Assembly: GCA_965200835.1 (NCBI GenBank)
Contig: OZ241390.1
Coordinates: forward strand, 2,771,420 to 2,835,419
Length of the DNA stretch: 64,000 bases
Direction of reading: 5' to 3'
Origin: JAPPFW01 sp965200835
Lineage (GTDB): Bacteria > Actinomycetota > Acidimicrobiia > Spongiisociales > Spongiisociaceae
Shown: positions 36,515-45,161 of the stretch, in pieces
How the letters are laid out: every line of letters begins with the position of its first letter
Numbering within the stretch: the first letter of the stretch is position 1
Position numbers and translations under genes: made by a program
The notes under the pieces: generated by a model
The model's database searches: none
What the model saw: the letters and a program-made list of their open reading frames with translations, nothing else
Told to the model about the DNA's origin: nothing

Positions 36515-37274
36515 CGCGGCGCCTTCCCAGATAGGCAGCCACCACCTCTTCGTCGGCCACGATCTCCGCAGGAGTTCCCTCGGCGATCTTGGTGCCGAAG
36601 TTGAGCACCGCGATTCTGGTGCAGATGTTGGTGATCAGCCGCATGTTGTGCTCGACCAGGAGGATGGTCACTCCCTGGTCCCTCAGCGTCCTTATCAGGT
36701 TCATCAGGTAGTTGGCCTCTTCCGGATTCAAGCCGGTGGCCGGCTCGTCCAATAGCACCATCGTGGGTCGGGCAGCCAGGACGATGGCGATCTCCAGGTA
36801 GCGGTGCTCCCCTGCTGACAGGTCACGGGCCACCGTGTCGATCCGCCCTTCCAGGCCTACCAGGTCCAGCAGTTCCCTGACCCGTCCGTCTATGGCGGCG
36901 CGCTGGCGCCGGTACTTCCTGGAACGGGTCAGCGCACCCAGCAGGGAGGTGTCGTTCTCCAGATGGCTGCCATGCAGGACGTTGTCGCGCACCGCCAAGT
37001 TCTCGAACAGCGTGGTGATCTGGAAGGTCCTTACCAGCCCTCGCCGGGCGATCCGATCAGGCTGGGCACCCGTGATTTCCTCACCCTCATAGGAGACGGC
37101 ACCGCTGGTGGGCTTGATGAATCCGGTTATCAGGTTGAGGGCAGTGGTCTTTCCGGATCCGTTGGGTCCGATCAAGCCCATGATCTCGCCTTCCTCGACC
37201 CGCAGATCCAGCTGGTCGACCGCCGAGAGGCCGCCGAATCGCTTGGTGAGGCCGGTGGTCTCGAGAATCGCCAT
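36507..37274 (-). CDS. livG: Branched-chain amino-acid-type ABC transporter ATPase LivG
   Basis: 255 residues: Walker A GPNGSGKTT, Walker B MVLLDEPATGLNP, H-loop LVEHNMRL, and the longer mid-region (YRRQRAAIDGRVRELLDLVGL) that separates LivG from LivF. The signature sequence is DLSAGEHRYLEIA, the usual LivG variant. It starts four bases after the livM stop and pairs with LivF to energise the LivHM permease. Confidence 0.93.
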   Translation of the reverse strand: MAILETTGLTKRFGGLSAVDQLDLRVEEGEIMGLIGPNGSGKTTALNLITGFIKPTSGAVSYEGEEITGAQPDRIARRGLVRTFQITTLFENLAVRDNVLHGSHLENDTSLLGALTRSRKYRRQRAAIDGRVRELLDLVGLEGRIDTVARDLSAGEHRYLEIAIVLAARPTMVLLDEPATGLNPEEANYLMNLIRTLRDQGVTILLVEHNMRLITNICTRIAVLNFGTKIAEGTPAEIVADEEVVAAYLGRRRGA

Positions 37275-37278
37275 GCCC

Positions 37279-38310
37279 TTATTCCGCCTGGGCGTCCGAG
37301 GCGTCGCTCATCGCCCGAGCTGTCGGAGGGGACGCCGGTCTATCTCGTGAGCGGTCCGATCGCAGCAGCTTTCGAGTGGCGTGCCGAAGGGTCGGGAAGG
37401 CACCGCTCGGCATGAACAGCACCACCAGCAGCAATACCACCCCGAAGATCAGGAACCGGTACTCCTGCAACACCCGCAACCCCTCGCTCACCAGCACGAA
37501 TATCGAGGCACCCAGTACCGGCCCCCACAAGGTTCCGGTTCCCCCGATCAGCACGATTATCAAGAAGATGAACATGTACTGGAGACCCAGCAGGTTGGGA
37601 TTGACGAACCGGAAGTGATGGGCATACAGCGCTCCGGAGAATCCCACCAGCGCGCAGGCGAACGAGAAGGCCGCCACGTAGTACCCGGTGGCCGACACTC
37701 CTACCGATCGAGCCAGATCCTCGTTCTCGTGGATGCTACGGACCGCCCTTCCGAAGCGGGAATCCCTCATTCTCGAGAGGAGGAACACGACCCCGAGCAA
37801 GAGCACCAGAGCGAAGTAGTAGTAGGCCAGCTCCGAACGGATCTCCCACCCGAAGAGGGTCGGAGCGGGAACCTGGCGTAACCCGGCGGGACCGCCGGTC
37901 ACCGGCCGCCAGCGAAGGGCGACCGTCCAGGCCAGCACTCCAAAGCCCAGGGTTACGATCGCCAGCTCCAGTCCCCGAGTCCGGCGCAGGGCTATGTAGC
38001 CGATCACCAGACCCACCAGACCCGCCGCGAGCGGGGCCACGAGGAATCCGATCCAGGGCGAGACCCCCAGATCCAGCGCCAGCTTGGCTGATACATACGC
38101 CCCGAATCCCCAGAAGGCGGCGTGCCCGAAGGAGAACTGCCCCATCTCGCCCATTATGTAGTCGAGACTCAACCCGGCTACCGCATATATCACGATCAGC
38201 ACCAGCAAGCCCCGGTTGTAAATGTTGGTGAAGACGAACAGCGGCATCAGGATTGCCGCTACCAGAATCGGCACGCCGAACCAGAGGGCCGGTGATCTCT
38301 TCGAGCGCAT
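37279..38310 (-). CDS. livM: Branched-chain amino-acid-type ABC permease LivM
   Basis: 343 residues, about nine membrane helices, with family motifs YIMGEMGQFSFGHAAFWG near the third helix and the EAA-like loop MRDSRFGRAVRSIHENEDLARSVG. The C-terminal tail (KLLRSDRSRDRP...) is basic then acidic and cytoplasmic. One base separates the livH stop from its ATG at 38310. It forms the membrane channel with LivH. Confidence 0.92.
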   Translation of the reverse strand: MRSKRSPALWFGVPILVAAILMPLFVFTNIYNRGLLVLIVIYAVAGLSLDYIMGEMGQFSFGHAAFWGFGAYVSAKLALDLGVSPWIGFLVAPLAAGLVGLVIGYIALRRTRGLELAIVTLGFGVLAWTVALRWRPVTGGPAGLRQVPAPTLFGWEIRSELAYYYFALVLLLGVVFLLSRMRDSRFGRAVRSIHENEDLARSVGVSATGYYVAAFSFACALVGFSGALYAHHFRFVNPNLLGLQYMFIFLIIVLIGGTGTLWGPVLGASIFVLVSEGLRVLQEYRFLIFGVVLLLVVLFMPSGAFPTLRHATRKLLRSDRSRDRPASPPTARAMSDASDAQAE

Positions 38311-38311
38311 G

Positions 38312-39175
38312 TCATCTCCTCCCGAACAGCCCCTGGGGCCTCAGCAACAGGACGATGATCATGACGATGTAGAGATAGCCCTGGCGGTAATAGGTGGAGA
38401 TGAACTGGCCGAATAGAGCCTCGGTCAACCCAAGGAACAGTCCCACCAATACCGCGCCGCCGACGTTTCCCATACCGGCTACGATCACCACTGCGAATCC
38501 GGTGATCAGCAGGGGCTGGCCCAGATTGGGGGAGGCTGCCGACACCAGTACGATCAATACCCCTGCCAGGGCAGCCAGACCGGAAGCGATGATCAGGGTG
38601 GTGTCATAGACGGCGGTGGTATTGATACCGATCAGTCGAGCTCCCAGCAGATTCTGGCCGGTAGCCCTAGTCTTCTTACCCAGCTTGGTGCGGGTGAGCA
38701 TGAGGTACAGGCCTACTACGGCGGTGAAGCAGACTCCCACCAGCAGGAGGCCCGCGGTAGTGATATACACTCCTCCCACCTTTACTATGTCGTTGAAGGG
38801 CTCTTCCACCCCTCTCGGCTCCGATCCCCATATCACCAGGCTGCCGTTCAACAGCATGAAGCTGAGTGCCACCGTGGACAGGATCACCACCAGCTCCGAC
38901 CGACCCAGAAAAGGTCGGACCGTTACCCGGTTGACCAGGAATCCTGCCATGGCCACTACCAGCACCACGAGGGCGGCTCCTATGAAGTACCCCAGGCCGG
39001 CCATCTTGGTGACAGTGAACAGGAGCATGGCACCGAGCATAGTCAGCTCGCCGTGGGCCATGTTTATAACCCTCATGACTCCGAAGACCAGGCTTAGACC
39101 GGCCGCGAATATGACGTAGATGGAGCCGTTCAGCAGGCCGTTCCAGAGCTGCTGGAGGATGATGTCCCAATTCAT
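38312..39175 (-). CDS. livH: Branched-chain amino-acid-type ABC permease LivH
   Basis: 287 residues, about eight membrane helices, with QLWNGLLNGSIYVIFAAGL, VFGVMRVINMAHGELTMLGA and the conserved cytoplasmic loop TRATGQNLLGARLIGIN. The extracellular loop around WGSEPRGVEEPFND is longer than usual. It starts 56 bases after the IclR regulator gene, the first clear gap within the importer block, so an internal promoter is possible. Confidence 0.92.
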   Translation of the reverse strand: MNWDIILQQLWNGLLNGSIYVIFAAGLSLVFGVMRVINMAHGELTMLGAMLLFTVTKMAGLGYFIGAALVVLVVAMAGFLVNRVTVRPFLGRSELVVILSTVALSFMLLNGSLVIWGSEPRGVEEPFNDIVKVGGVYITTAGLLLVGVCFTAVVGLYLMLTRTKLGKKTRATGQNLLGARLIGINTTAVYDTTLIIASGLAALAGVLIVLVSAASPNLGQPLLITGFAVVIVAGMGNVGGAVLVGLFLGLTEALFGQFISTYYRQGYLYIVMIIVLLLRPQGLFGRR

Positions 39176-39231
39176 CCGCCCGACTTCCCAAGAATCACCA
39201 TGGTCTGCCCGGACGAGGATCGAACCATCGG

Positions 39232-40032
39232 CTAGCGGTAGGTCGGGACCCGGTGGTCACAAGGCATGGCCGATATCTCATCGCTCACTTGCTCGGCGAA
39301 GGATCTGAGTACCGGACCGTACCGGTTCTCCAGAGTGTCGATGCTCTCCCTCATCGCCAGGGTGGCGACCCCCAATGCTCCGACCACCGACGTTCCATGC
39401 AAGATGGGAACCGCCAGGGATCGCAGACCGATGGTCAGCTCCTGGTCGTTGAAGGCGGTGCCCACTATCCGTGCCTGGTCCAGCTCGTTGCGGTAGTCAT
39501 CAGCACAGGTGATCGTGTTCTCGGTGCGCCGCTCGAAGGTCATGCGCTGCATTGTGGCCTCAGCCGCTTGGACCGGCATGGCAGCCAGGATCGCCTTACC
39601 CAGAGAGCTCAGATGTGCCGGTAACCGGCTACCCACCCGCAGGTTTATGGTGATGATCTCGTCACGATGGAGCCGGGCCAGATAGATCACCTCCGTTCCC
39701 TCCAGGACCCCGTAGTTGACCGCCGTAGCCTCCGGCAATGCCTGGCTGATCTCATCCAGATAGGGGCGAATGTGGTCGACGAAGTTTCGAGACTCCACGG
39801 CGGCCACCCCCAGATCCAGCACCTTCATGGAAGGTCGGTAGAGCCGTTCGGTTCTCCTTATGTAACCCAGCTCTTCGAGGATCCCGGCCACCCTGTACAC
39901 GCTGGCTCGGCTGATCCTGGTACGGCGAGCGATGTCCGTGACCGAGAGTGCCGGGCTCTTCTCATCGAAGGTGGCCAGTATTCGCAGACCCTCGGAACGG
40001 GAGCCACGCTGCTGGCTCGGATCGAAGGTCAA
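39232..40032 (-). CDS. IclR-family transcriptional regulator
   Basis: 266 residues: N-terminal winged helix-turn-helix (ALSVTDIARRTRISRASVYRVAGILEELGYI) and C-terminal GAF-like effector domain (SSLGKAILAAMP, IVGTAFNDQELTIGLRSLAVPI, VVGALGVATL). A TTG at 40032 preceded by GAGGGG nine bases upstream is the best start; no ATG fits. As the only regulator in the island it probably controls the operon and may bind the palindromes upstream of livK. The effector is likely the imported compound or a product. Confidence 0.9.
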   Translation of the reverse strand: MTFDPSQQRGSRSEGLRILATFDEKSPALSVTDIARRTRISRASVYRVAGILEELGYIRRTERLYRPSMKVLDLGVAAVESRNFVDHIRPYLDEISQALPEATAVNYGVLEGTEVIYLARLHRDEIITINLRVGSRLPAHLSSLGKAILAAMPVQAAEATMQRMTFERRTENTITCADDYRNELDQARIVGTAFNDQELTIGLRSLAVPILHGTSVVGALGVATLAMRESIDTLENRYGPVLRSFAEQVSDEISAMPCDHRVPTYR

Positions 40033-40046
40033 TTCAGCTGACCCCT

Positions 40047-40376
40047 CTAACCAACAACGAAGTGGTCCTCCTCCACGATCACGAAGATCGAATCCTGGGT
40101 TCGGGTGCCCATGAAGTTCTGCTCGTCCGCCAGCAGCCTGGCATACTCCACCGACTCGGCAGTGGCCAGGAAGTCCTCCACGCTGTCGTACCACACCTCG
40201 GCCACCCCATCGCAGGGCGCCTGCCGACCGGGTACCTCGAGCGGGCGAGCTTGCACGTACCGGCGGACCTTCGGCATGGCCAGCACCAGCGGGGCATGGA
40301 CGTCCTTCCAATGCCGGTGGAATTGCTCGGTGGTGAGATCGGGTCTTCTGGTGAGGAGGGTCACCGTCTTGATCAT
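40047..40376 (-). CDS. EthD-domain protein
   Basis: 109 residues of the dimeric ferredoxin-like EthD family: MIKTVTLLTRRPDLTTEQFHRHW, then DVHAPLVLAMPKVRRYVQ and the C-terminal VIVEEDHF. EthD proteins accompany many degradation pathways and can act as small oxygenases, isomerases or accessory factors. The ATG lies two bases after the RidA stop, so they are co-translated. Confidence 0.88.
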   Translation of the reverse strand: MIKTVTLLTRRPDLTTEQFHRHWKDVHAPLVLAMPKVRRYVQARPLEVPGRQAPCDGVAEVWYDSVEDFLATAESVEYARLLADEQNFMGTRTQDSIFVIVEEDHFVVG

Positions 40377-40378
40377 GG

Positions 40379-40780
40379 TCAGCCCTTGCCGTCTACCACC
40401 GCCACCGCCTCGATGTCGAAGAGGGCGTGGTGAATGAGTTCCGCCACCACGACCGAAACCCGGGCGGGCTGGCGGACGGGAAAGAACCGGTCGTAGATGG
40501 GTTCGTACCGGCTGTAGTGATCGTGATCGGTCAGGTACACCCTGGTCAGAACCACGTCGCTCAGGGCGGCACCTCCGCGTTCCAGTGCGTTCCGAAGGTT
40601 CTCCAGTGCCAGTTCCACCTGTTCCTCGAAGGTGCCGGCCAGCACTCCGGTGGTCTTGTCCCAACCGAGCTGGCCAGTCACCCAGAGGGTGTTGCCTACC
40701 CTCACCACGTCGTTCCACCGGCTCCGGGCGCCGATGGTCTCGAAAAGTGACTCCTCGACCGCTATGTACCTTCTTTCCAC
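40379..40780 (-). CDS. RidA/YjgF-family enamine/imine deaminase
   Basis: 133 residues with RidA hallmarks: VRVGNTLWVTGQLGWD, LENLRNALERGGAALSDVV, the Arg in VVLTRVYLTDHDHY, and the C-terminal FDIEAVAVV. RidA members hydrolyse reactive 2-imino acids to 2-oxoacids or act on aminoacrylate-like intermediates. Its place in an operon with an aminotransferase and ring-opening enzymes fits imine clearance. The canonical Arg near residue 105 appears replaced in the VVVAELIHH segment, so activity may differ. Confidence 0.88.
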   Translation of the reverse strand: MERRYIAVEESLFETIGARSRWNDVVRVGNTLWVTGQLGWDKTTGVLAGTFEEQVELALENLRNALERGGAALSDVVLTRVYLTDHDHYSRYEPIYDRFFPVRQPARVSVVVAELIHHALFDIEAVAVVDGKG

Positions 40781-40875
40781 TACTGGCGTCCTCCGCAGTC
40801 ACTCGGGGTGGGTACCGGTCCGGCCCGCATGGACGAGCTCGGACCGGTACACCCCAAGCTGGGGAAAGGTGCCAG

Positions 40876-42123
40876 CTATCCGGCCAGGGGAACGGCGTCC
40901 ACCGGCAACAGAACGCCACCCTGAGCCTGGATGATGATCCAGTCGTCGACCAGCCTCAGGCCCTTCTCGTTGAAGCGCAACGGCTTGCCGCGCGGGGTAA
41001 CGAACCCGTGCTCGTCGTTCATCAAGGGCGCGACGGCCGCGTGGTCGGTGGTCCCCGCCGCTTCGATGGCCGCCATCAGCTGCTGGGCGGCTGTGTAGCC
41101 CAGCTCCGACCACCAGTCGGGGGCCGCACCGTACTCGGCTTCATATGCGCTGGAGAACTCCGCCGCTTCGGGAATCGATTCGTCGAGAATCCACCCCGTG
41201 GAGCTGTAGACCCCTTCGGCCAGGTCACCCAGTGCCTCCACCTCGGGCGGGGTGAACACCACCTCGTTGATCATGATGTCGCCCTCGTATCCGATCTCGC
41301 GGGCGGCTTGCACGGCATTGACTACCACGTCCTTGCCCCACAGGCCCAGGTACAGGAGGTCGGGTTCGTTACCGACCCCCTTGGTCACTTCCACCCGCGC
41401 CTCGGCCGTCCCGTAGGGGAAGTACACCATCCCCGTGTATTCGAAGTCGGCCGGCGCCTCCTCGGCGAAGATGCGGGTGAACTCGTCATGCGTCAGCCGG
41501 ACCCAATCGGAGTCGACGCCCACTCCCTGCACTCGGTGGTATCCCTGCTGGATCATCCAGCGGGCCAGCACGGAGAGTGCATTGCTATCGGACTGGCTCT
41601 GCTTGACCGGAGCCCGGATATGTACCACGCCCTCGTAGCCTTCGGCGGTTATCAGCTCGGAACCGCAGGCGGTCACCACCAGCGGCATGCCGACCTCGGC
41701 CGCCACATCCTTCATCGCCACGCACGTGGTGGCGTCGTTACCGCCAGCTATCCCGGCTACGCCATCGGCGATGGCCTTGCGGGCCGAGGCGACCGACTCG
41801 TCCGCCGAGTAGCCCTCGTCATAGTCGACGACCTCGATCTGGCGACCCAGAATGCCGCCTGCCTCGTTCTGCTGCTTCACCGCTAGGTCGAACCCGTTGC
41901 GCATGATGTCACCCAACCCCAGCGCCACGCCGGAGTTGAACCAGATGGTTCCCAGCTTGATGGGTTCCTCGGGCTCGGGGGCGGCAGTGGTCGTGGGAGC
42001 GGCCGTAGTGGTGGGAGCGGCGGTCGTTTCAGTCGACTCCTCCGCCCCATCGCCACAGGAGACAATCAGGGCCAGGGCGGCCATCAGCGCAAGAATGCGC
42101 ACCAGTGAACTGCGACTACTCAT
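40876..42123 (-). CDS. livK: ABC importer substrate-binding lipoprotein (LivK-like)
   Basis: 415 residues. Signal peptide with lipobox-like LIVSC (Cys about 23), then a Thr/Ala/Pro linker with TTTAAP repeats typical of actinobacterial lipoproteins, then a type 1 periplasmic-binding fold: LGTIWFNSGVALGLGDIMRNGFDLAV, DDATTCVAMKD-like GGNDATTCVA, and DLLYLGLWGKDVV. The start at 42123 has GGAGAAGG six bases upstream. It is first in the minus-strand operon, 95 bases before RidA. The ligand-binding residues differ enough from LivJ/LivK that a branched-chain amino acid should not be assumed. Confidence 0.92.
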   Translation of the reverse strand: MSSRSSLVRILALMAALALIVSCGDGAEESTETTAAPTTTAAPTTTAAPEPEEPIKLGTIWFNSGVALGLGDIMRNGFDLAVKQQNEAGGILGRQIEVVDYDEGYSADESVASARKAIADGVAGIAGGNDATTCVAMKDVAAEVGMPLVVTACGSELITAEGYEGVVHIRAPVKQSQSDSNALSVLARWMIQQGYHRVQGVGVDSDWVRLTHDEFTRIFAEEAPADFEYTGMVYFPYGTAEARVEVTKGVGNEPDLLYLGLWGKDVVVNAVQAAREIGYEGDIMINEVVFTPPEVEALGDLAEGVYSSTGWILDESIPEAAEFSSAYEAEYGAAPDWWSELGYTAAQQLMAAIEAAGTTDHAAVAPLMNDEHGFVTPRGKPLRFNEKGLRLVDDWIIIQAQGGVLLPVDAVPLAG

Positions 42124-42257
42124 AGATTGCCTTCTCCTTCCAAGCTGGGTACCTATCGGCTCCCACAGCTTCCATGCCGGCTTCCTCGTCGCTGGGAGTG
42201 TCGACCGGACCTCCGGATGTGGCAATGCCAGGTGGGATGTCCGATCGAGTGCCCATC

Positions 42258-42284
42258 TAACGGAGCATGTATCCGTTATGCGGA
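42258..42284. promoter_or_regulatory. Overlapping palindromes upstream of livK (candidate IclR operator)
   Basis: TAACGGA and TCCGTTA form a perfect inverted repeat with a 7-base spacer (42258-42278), and TCCG...CGGA (42272-42284) forms a second palindrome sharing the right arm. They lie about 135-160 bases before the livK start. IclR-type operators often have such TCCG/CGGA half sites. Candidate only. Confidence 0.45.
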
Positions 42285-42387
42285 CAATAGCCCAAGTAGT
42301 TGGGGCCTGTCACCCGGAATCGCCAATACCTGGAACCGGCCCGATGCCCGCCGCATCCGCGTCGAAGTGGCCGACTTCGCCGCCCGG

Positions 42388-43140
42388 CTACCTCGGGAGT
42401 CGGCCAGCCTGGGCGGCTACCGCTGCTGCGGCTGCTTCGGCCGCGGCCTGATCACCCAGATAGCGGTCGGACACATACTGATGCTCCCGATCGAGTTCCA
42501 CCGCCAGCGGGATACCGGTGGGAATGTTGAGCCGGGTGATGTCCTCTTCGCTGATGCCCTTCAGGTACTTCAGGAGCGCCCGAATACTGTTGCCATGGGC
42601 CACTACCAGTACCCGGAGCCCGTTCGCGAGATCCGGGACGATTCCGGCTTCCCAGTACGGGACCACCCTCTGCACCACATCAGCCAGGCATTCGCTCGCC
42701 GGAAGCTCGTTGGTGGCGACCGTCGCGTACCGGTCATCCCGTCCCGGATGCCGGGGATCATCCGGATCCAGAGGAGGCGGCGGAACGTCGTAACTCCGGC
42801 GCCACTGGAACACCTGCTCGGCACCGTGGATCGCCGCGGTTTCCTTCTTCTCGAGGCCCTGCAAGGCGCCATAGTGACGCTCGTTGAGACGCCAGGTTCT
42901 GCGGACGGGTAACCAGTGAAGGTCCATACGATCCAGCGCCAGGTTGGCGGTGCCGATCGCTCTCCGCAGGAGCGACGTGTGGAGAACATCGAAACCCAGT
43001 CCCTCTCCGGCCATGAGCTCGGCGGCGCGGGTGGCCTCGGTGACTCCTTCGCCGGTCAGCGGCACGTCGGTCCACCCGGTGAATCGATTCTCGAGGTTCC
43101 AGGTACTCTGGCCGTGGCGGATCAGGACCAGGATGCTCAC
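42388..43140 (-). CDS. gpmA: 2,3-bisphosphoglycerate-dependent phosphoglycerate mutase
   Basis: 250 residues: phosphohistidine motif RHGQSTWNLENRFTGW, RRTWRLNERHYGALQG, and the second His in VVAHGNSIRALLKYL. It interconverts 3- and 2-phosphoglycerate in glycolysis. The C-terminal tail is unusually Ala-rich (AAAEAAAAAVAAQAG). It lies 39 bases after tpiA, continuing the lower-glycolysis operon. It is the last housekeeping gene before the catabolic island. Confidence 0.96.
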   Translation of the reverse strand: MSILVLIRHGQSTWNLENRFTGWTDVPLTGEGVTEATRAAELMAGEGLGFDVLHTSLLRRAIGTANLALDRMDLHWLPVRRTWRLNERHYGALQGLEKKETAAIHGAEQVFQWRRSYDVPPPPLDPDDPRHPGRDDRYATVATNELPASECLADVVQRVVPYWEAGIVPDLANGLRVLVVAHGNSIRALLKYLKGISEEDITRLNIPTGIPLAVELDREHQYVSDRYLGDQAAAEAAAAAVAAQAGRLPR

Positions 43141-43179
43141 GCGGTCAATCCTCTCTCTTCATCGGGCTAAGGCCCGGGA

Positions 43180-43947
43180 TCATCTCCAGTATCGGACGCA
43201 GGCAGCGAACGCCGGGGGATCCAGCGACGTTCCGCCTACCAGTCCCCCGTCGATGTCGCGTCCCATCATCAGAGCAGCCACGTTACCGGGATTGATCGAC
43301 CCTCCGTATAGGATCCGGACCCGATCGGCCCCCTCGCCGTGCTGCCCCCTCAGGTGGGCGCGTATCCCGGCGATCGTGTTCTGAGCGTCGGAGGGTCGAG
43401 CATGCCTGCCCGTGCCGATGGCCCAGACCGGTTCGTAGGCGACAACCGAGCGGGCCACCTGCTCAGAGGTCATCCCGGCCAAAGCGCCCTCCAGCTGCTT
43501 GCGGACGACCTGGGCGGTCTGCCCGGCTTGGCGCTCCTCCCAGCTCTCTCCCACCGCCACCACGGGAATCACCCCGGCCGCCAGGGCGGCCCTCGCCTTG
43601 CGATTCACGCTCCGGTCGGTCTCACCGAAGTAGAGACGCCGCTCGGAGTGACCCACGATGGCATATGACACCGACAGTTTGGCCAGCATGGCGGCCGATA
43701 TCTCCCCCGTGTACGCCCCGTCCTCCGCCCAGTGGAGGTTCTGAGCCACGATCCTCATCCGCAGACGGTCCAGCTGGATAACGGTCTGGACCGAGCGGAG
43801 GGAGGTGAACGGTGGTGCTATCCCGACTTCCACCCGGTCGTAATCGGCCGGGTCCAAGCGATAACTGAGCTGCTGCACTCGCTGGATGGCGTCGAGGTGG
43901 GAACCGTGCATCTTCCAGTTGCCGATCATCAACGGCTTCCGTTTCAT
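43180..43947 (-). CDS. tpiA: Triosephosphate isomerase
   Basis: 255 residues: IGNWKMH near the N-terminus (Lys), catalytic His in AIVGHSERR, catalytic Glu in VVAYEPVWAIGTG, and the phosphate-binding ILYGGSINPGN. It interconverts dihydroxyacetone phosphate and glyceraldehyde 3-phosphate. The ATG overlaps the pgk stop by four bases, so expression is coupled. Confidence 0.97.
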   Translation of the reverse strand: MKRKPLMIGNWKMHGSHLDAIQRVQQLSYRLDPADYDRVEVGIAPPFTSLRSVQTVIQLDRLRMRIVAQNLHWAEDGAYTGEISAAMLAKLSVSYAIVGHSERRLYFGETDRSVNRKARAALAAGVIPVVAVGESWEERQAGQTAQVVRKQLEGALAGMTSEQVARSVVAYEPVWAIGTGRHARPSDAQNTIAGIRAHLRGQHGEGADRVRILYGGSINPGNVAALMMGRDIDGGLVGGTSLDPPAFAACVRYWR

Positions 43948-45161
43948 GAGGTCCCGCCCTGCAAGGCTCGGATGCCGGGAAGGGCCCTACCTTGTAGTAG
44001 TTCCAGGCCAGCGCCACCCCCCGTGGAGAGATGGGACAGGTCACCCTCCCTACCCAGCAGGCGGAGGGCAGCCACCGAGTCCCCCCCGCCCGCCACGGTG
44101 AATGCATCAGTGGTGGCCACCGCCTCTGCCACCGCGGCGGTGCCGGACCGAAAGGACTCCCACTCGAACACTCCCATCGGACCGTTCCAGAACACCGCAC
44201 CCGAGCCGGCGATGACCTCGGCGAACCGCTCGGCGGTACGTGGGCCGATGTCGAGGCCGGCCAGGCCACTCTCCAGCCGGTCGATGCCGATGGTGGTAGG
44301 CCGGGCATCGGGCCGGAACCCGTCAGCCGCCACCACATCGACCGGCAGGACCAGCCGGTCGGCCACATCTCCCCGAAGGAGGTCCCGCAAGGTTGCTACC
44401 CGGTCGGGCTCCACCACCGATTCACCCACGTCGTAGCCCTGCGCCACCAGCACGCTGAAGCACATGCCGCCGCCGAGGAGAAGGTTGTCGACCCCGGGCA
44501 GCAGCGCCCGAATCAGGGGAAGCTTGTCGGAAATCTTTGCTCCCCCGAGCAACACCGTGAAGGGTCGGGGAGGGTCTTCCATGAGCGTCCGGAAGGCGGC
44601 CAGCTCCTCGACCAGCAGGGGGCCGGCGGCCGACGGGAGATGAGCCGCCACTCCAGTGGTGGAAGCGTGGGCACGATGGGCGGATCCAAAGGCATCGAGC
44701 ACGAACAGGTCACCCCACCCTGCCAGGGCTGACGCGTAGCCGGGGTCGTTGCCGGTCTCTCCGGGATGGAACCTGGTGTTCTCGAGCAGGACCACGTCGC
44801 CCACCGTGGCGGTCTCGATGAGGCGCCGGGCATCGGCGCCCACCGTATCGCTCGCGTACCTGACCGGGAACCCCCCCAGCTCTGCCAGCGCCGCTCCCAC
44901 CGGGGCCATCCGGAGTCCTTCCACGGCGGTCCCGCCCGGGCGACCCAGGTGGCTGCACACCACTACGGTGGCGGACTCTCTCAGCTGCGCGATGGCAGGC
45001 AGGGCTGCTCGCAGCCGGAAGTCGTCGGCCACCCCTCCGTTGCCGAGGGGGACGTTCAGATCCGACCGAACCAGGACGGTCCGACCTGCGGGGTCCAGGC
45101 CGGCCAGGGTGGGCAAGGCACCGCCGACCGGTCCTCCAGGTGCGCGATGGACCGCGGTCAC
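43944..45161 (-). CDS. pgk: Phosphoglycerate kinase
   Basis: 405 residues: RSDLNVPLGNGGVADDFRLRA and CSHLGRPGG at the N-terminus, LLGGAKISDKLPLI, the C-terminal nucleotide region GPMGVFEWESF, and TVAGGGDSVAAL. ATP-forming step of glycolysis. The GTG start at 45161 overlaps the rapZ stop (GTGA). In most actinobacteria yvcK, whiA and often gap lie between rapZ and pgk; here none is present. Confidence 0.97.
   Translation of the reverse strand: MTAVHRAPGGPVGGALPTLAGLDPAGRTVLVRSDLNVPLGNGGVADDFRLRAALPAIAQLRESATVVVCSHLGRPGGTAVEGLRMAPVGAALAELGGFPVRYASDTVGADARRLIETATVGDVVLLENTRFHPGETGNDPGYASALAGWGDLFVLDAFGSAHRAHASTTGVAAHLPSAAGPLLVEELAAFRTLMEDPPRPFTVLLGGAKISDKLPLIRALLPGVDNLLLGGGMCFSVLVAQGYDVGESVVEPDRVATLRDLLRGDVADRLVLPVDVVAADGFRPDARPTTIGIDRLESGLAGLDIGPRTAERFAEVIAGSGAVFWNGPMGVFEWESFRSGTAAVAEAVATTDAFTVAGGGDSVAALRLLGREGDLSHLSTGGGAGLELLQGRALPGIRALQGGTS

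Noticed and set aside
41960..42065. TTTAAP repeats in livK as a phase-variable repeat
   Set aside because: Units are 18-bp, in frame and short; such Thr/Ala/Pro linkers are ordinary in actinobacterial lipoproteins.
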